Shown here one piece after another: positions 63,162 through 64,000 of a DNA stretch of 64,000 bases. The stretch spans positions 4,285,044-4,349,043 of the forward strand of contig VFFE01007486.1 in assembly GCA_008921705.1 (NCBI GenBank). The letters are read 5' to 3'. Positions within the stretch are counted from its first letter, which is position 1; each line of letters starts with the position of its first letter. The stretch comes from Burhinus oedicnemus (Eukaryota; Chordata; Aves; Charadriiformes; Burhinidae). The notes under the pieces were generated by a model, which was not told the DNA's origin, did not search any database, and saw only the letters and a program-made list of their open reading frames with translations. The translations under genes and the position numbers were made by a program.

Positions 63162-63349
63162 AGTAAAGCCATCCCCAGCTGAAGGAGTCAAGTCCAATCC
63201 ATCCAAGAGACACAGGGACCGCTTGAATGCAGAGTTGGACCGCTTGGCTAGCCTACTGCCTTTCCCTCAAGATGTTATCGCCAAATTGGATAAGCTGTCT
63301 GTGCTTAGGCTTAGTGTCAGTTACCTGAGAGCCAAAAGCTTTTTTGACG
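63162..63349 (+). CDS. AHR: Aryl hydrocarbon receptor, coding exon 2 (bHLH)
   Basis: A 188-nt exon that completes codon 19 (ATA, Ile) and encodes residues 20-81, then one base of codon 82. It holds the basic region ([12 protein letters not shown], residues 30-41) with the His36-Arg37 pair that, by homology, reads the TTGC half of the xenobiotic response element. It also holds the second part of the nuclear localisation signal (KRHRDR), helix 1, the loop, and helix 2, which overlaps the nuclear export signal ([11 protein letters not shown], residues 61-71). It ends at [10 protein letters not shown]. Flanking sites are ACAG|AG at 63,161/63,162 and GACG|GTAAGA at 63,349/63,350. Phase and length agree with the vertebrate gene. 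[19 protein letters not shown] and the SFFD ending separate it from AHRR. The PAS-A, PAS-B ligand-binding and transactivation exons lie beyond the window. Confidence 0.96.
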
Positions 63350-64000
63350 GTAAGAGTTGGGAATTTATTTGGGTTTTGACTGCTTGTAAAATTCTGTTTG
63401 TGCTGCATGTTGATTTCAGCTGTTTAAGTACTTAAAACTGTTAATTTATCTGTATTTTGGAACATCCAGTTGCATGGGTATATATGATGTAACTGTATAA
63501 AGTAAGCTTTCCCGTTTCTTGAAAACCAAATGTAACTACTTATATTTCACTTAAATCACCAGTCTTACAAAGCTTTGCATTTGGAAGTAATATTGCCCTT
63601 AATGAGTCTTCCAGTCCTTTTCCTTAGACTTTCAAAGACACTGAAAAGATTTCTTTCTTTCCCCTCTGAAAATCGACTTCATAAAACCATTACTGTTCAA
63701 AACATGTCATATGAGTTCCTGTCAGCTATGTGTTTTGCTTAATAATGCATGAAAAATGACTTTGTTTTGATATAAAGTAATAGCATTGCCAGTGCCCTTT
63801 CCTATAGTTTATTGCTGAGGTGACTTGTAAAGAAATAGAGGCAAAGTCTTTCCTGTGTTCAAGCCCTGATTAATGCAGGGCATGAGGCATTAAGAGGACA
63901 GCTAAGGTTCTCCAGTTGTGTGGGCAGGTTTTCCCTGGCCCCAACCCTGGCAAGGGTAATACAGCAGCGCTCAGAGTAGTAATCAGGCCAGAAGCACATG
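63350..64000 (+). other. AHR: AHR intron 2 (partial)
   Basis: It begins with the donor GTAAGAG and continues to the window edge. The open frame that reads through the donor stops at 63,433-63,435 and is not coding. No further exon is visible. Confidence 0.9.

Noticed and set aside
55293..63349. AHR repressor (AHRR) or AHR2 instead of AHR1
   Set aside because: The N-terminus TYASRKRRKPVQK and the exon end [10 protein letters not shown] fit AHR1. AHRR has a different N-terminus and a different helix 1 and exon end.
63115..63435. 106-codon frame taken as a complete protein
   Set aside because: It reads through the acceptor and donor of AHR exon 2. Only 63,162-63,349 is coding.
1..64000. CRISPR arrays, prokaryotic operons or defence systems
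   Set aside because: The sequence is vertebrate with introns, CR1 LINEs and ERV LTRs. No spaced direct-repeat arrays or bacterial gene clusters are present.

Overview
The window is vertebrate nuclear DNA, almost certainly from a bird. Three signs support this. It carries CR1 LINE copies that end in the ATTCTGTGA-type 3' repeat of avian/reptilian CR1. It carries two retroviral LTR-like elements, one with a layout I associate with avian endogenous retroviruses. It also holds the first two coding exons of the aryl hydrocarbon receptor gene (AHR, AHR1 type), separated by a 7.8 kb intron with consensus splice sites. Most of the roughly 75-aa ORFs in the window are chance open frames in AT-rich non-coding DNA.

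Layout: 1-53,180 is AT-rich intergenic DNA upstream of AHR with no gene I can name. It holds an assembly gap (9,981-10,000) flanked by two nearly identical 333-bp copies, with a minus-strand ERV LTR running into the gap. It also holds fragments of old tRNA-derived SINEs (about 11.8 and 23.5-23.7 kb), a 5'-truncated CR1 with part of its reverse transcriptase (about 19.0-20.2 kb), and an unrecognised exon-like pair of ORFs (27.56-28.60 kb). Further on are a minus-strand solo-LTR candidate (37.37-37.90 kb), a second CR1 3' end (43.25-43.66 kb) and a probable ancient CR1 scrap (47.84 kb).

From 53.2 to 55.9 kb the base composition changes abruptly to a 2.7 kb CpG island. It contains GC boxes, a YY1-type motif and no visible TATA box near the putative start. 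AHR exon 1 begins its coding at 55,293 on the plus strand. Intron 1 (55,349-63,161) is followed by exon 2 (63,162-63,349), which encodes the basic helix-loop-helix region. Intron 2 runs off the right edge, so the PAS and ligand-binding exons are not in the window.

The two observations most worth following are: (i) the gap at 9.98 kb looks like two unmerged haplotypes, one carrying and one lacking an ERV insertion, which would mean a recent polymorphic provirus or LTR; and (ii) the 27.56-28.60 kb ORFs look like real, possibly decayed, protein-coding sequence of unknown family upstream of AHR. I found no convincing novel multi-gene system, CRISPR array, tRNA or rRNA gene.
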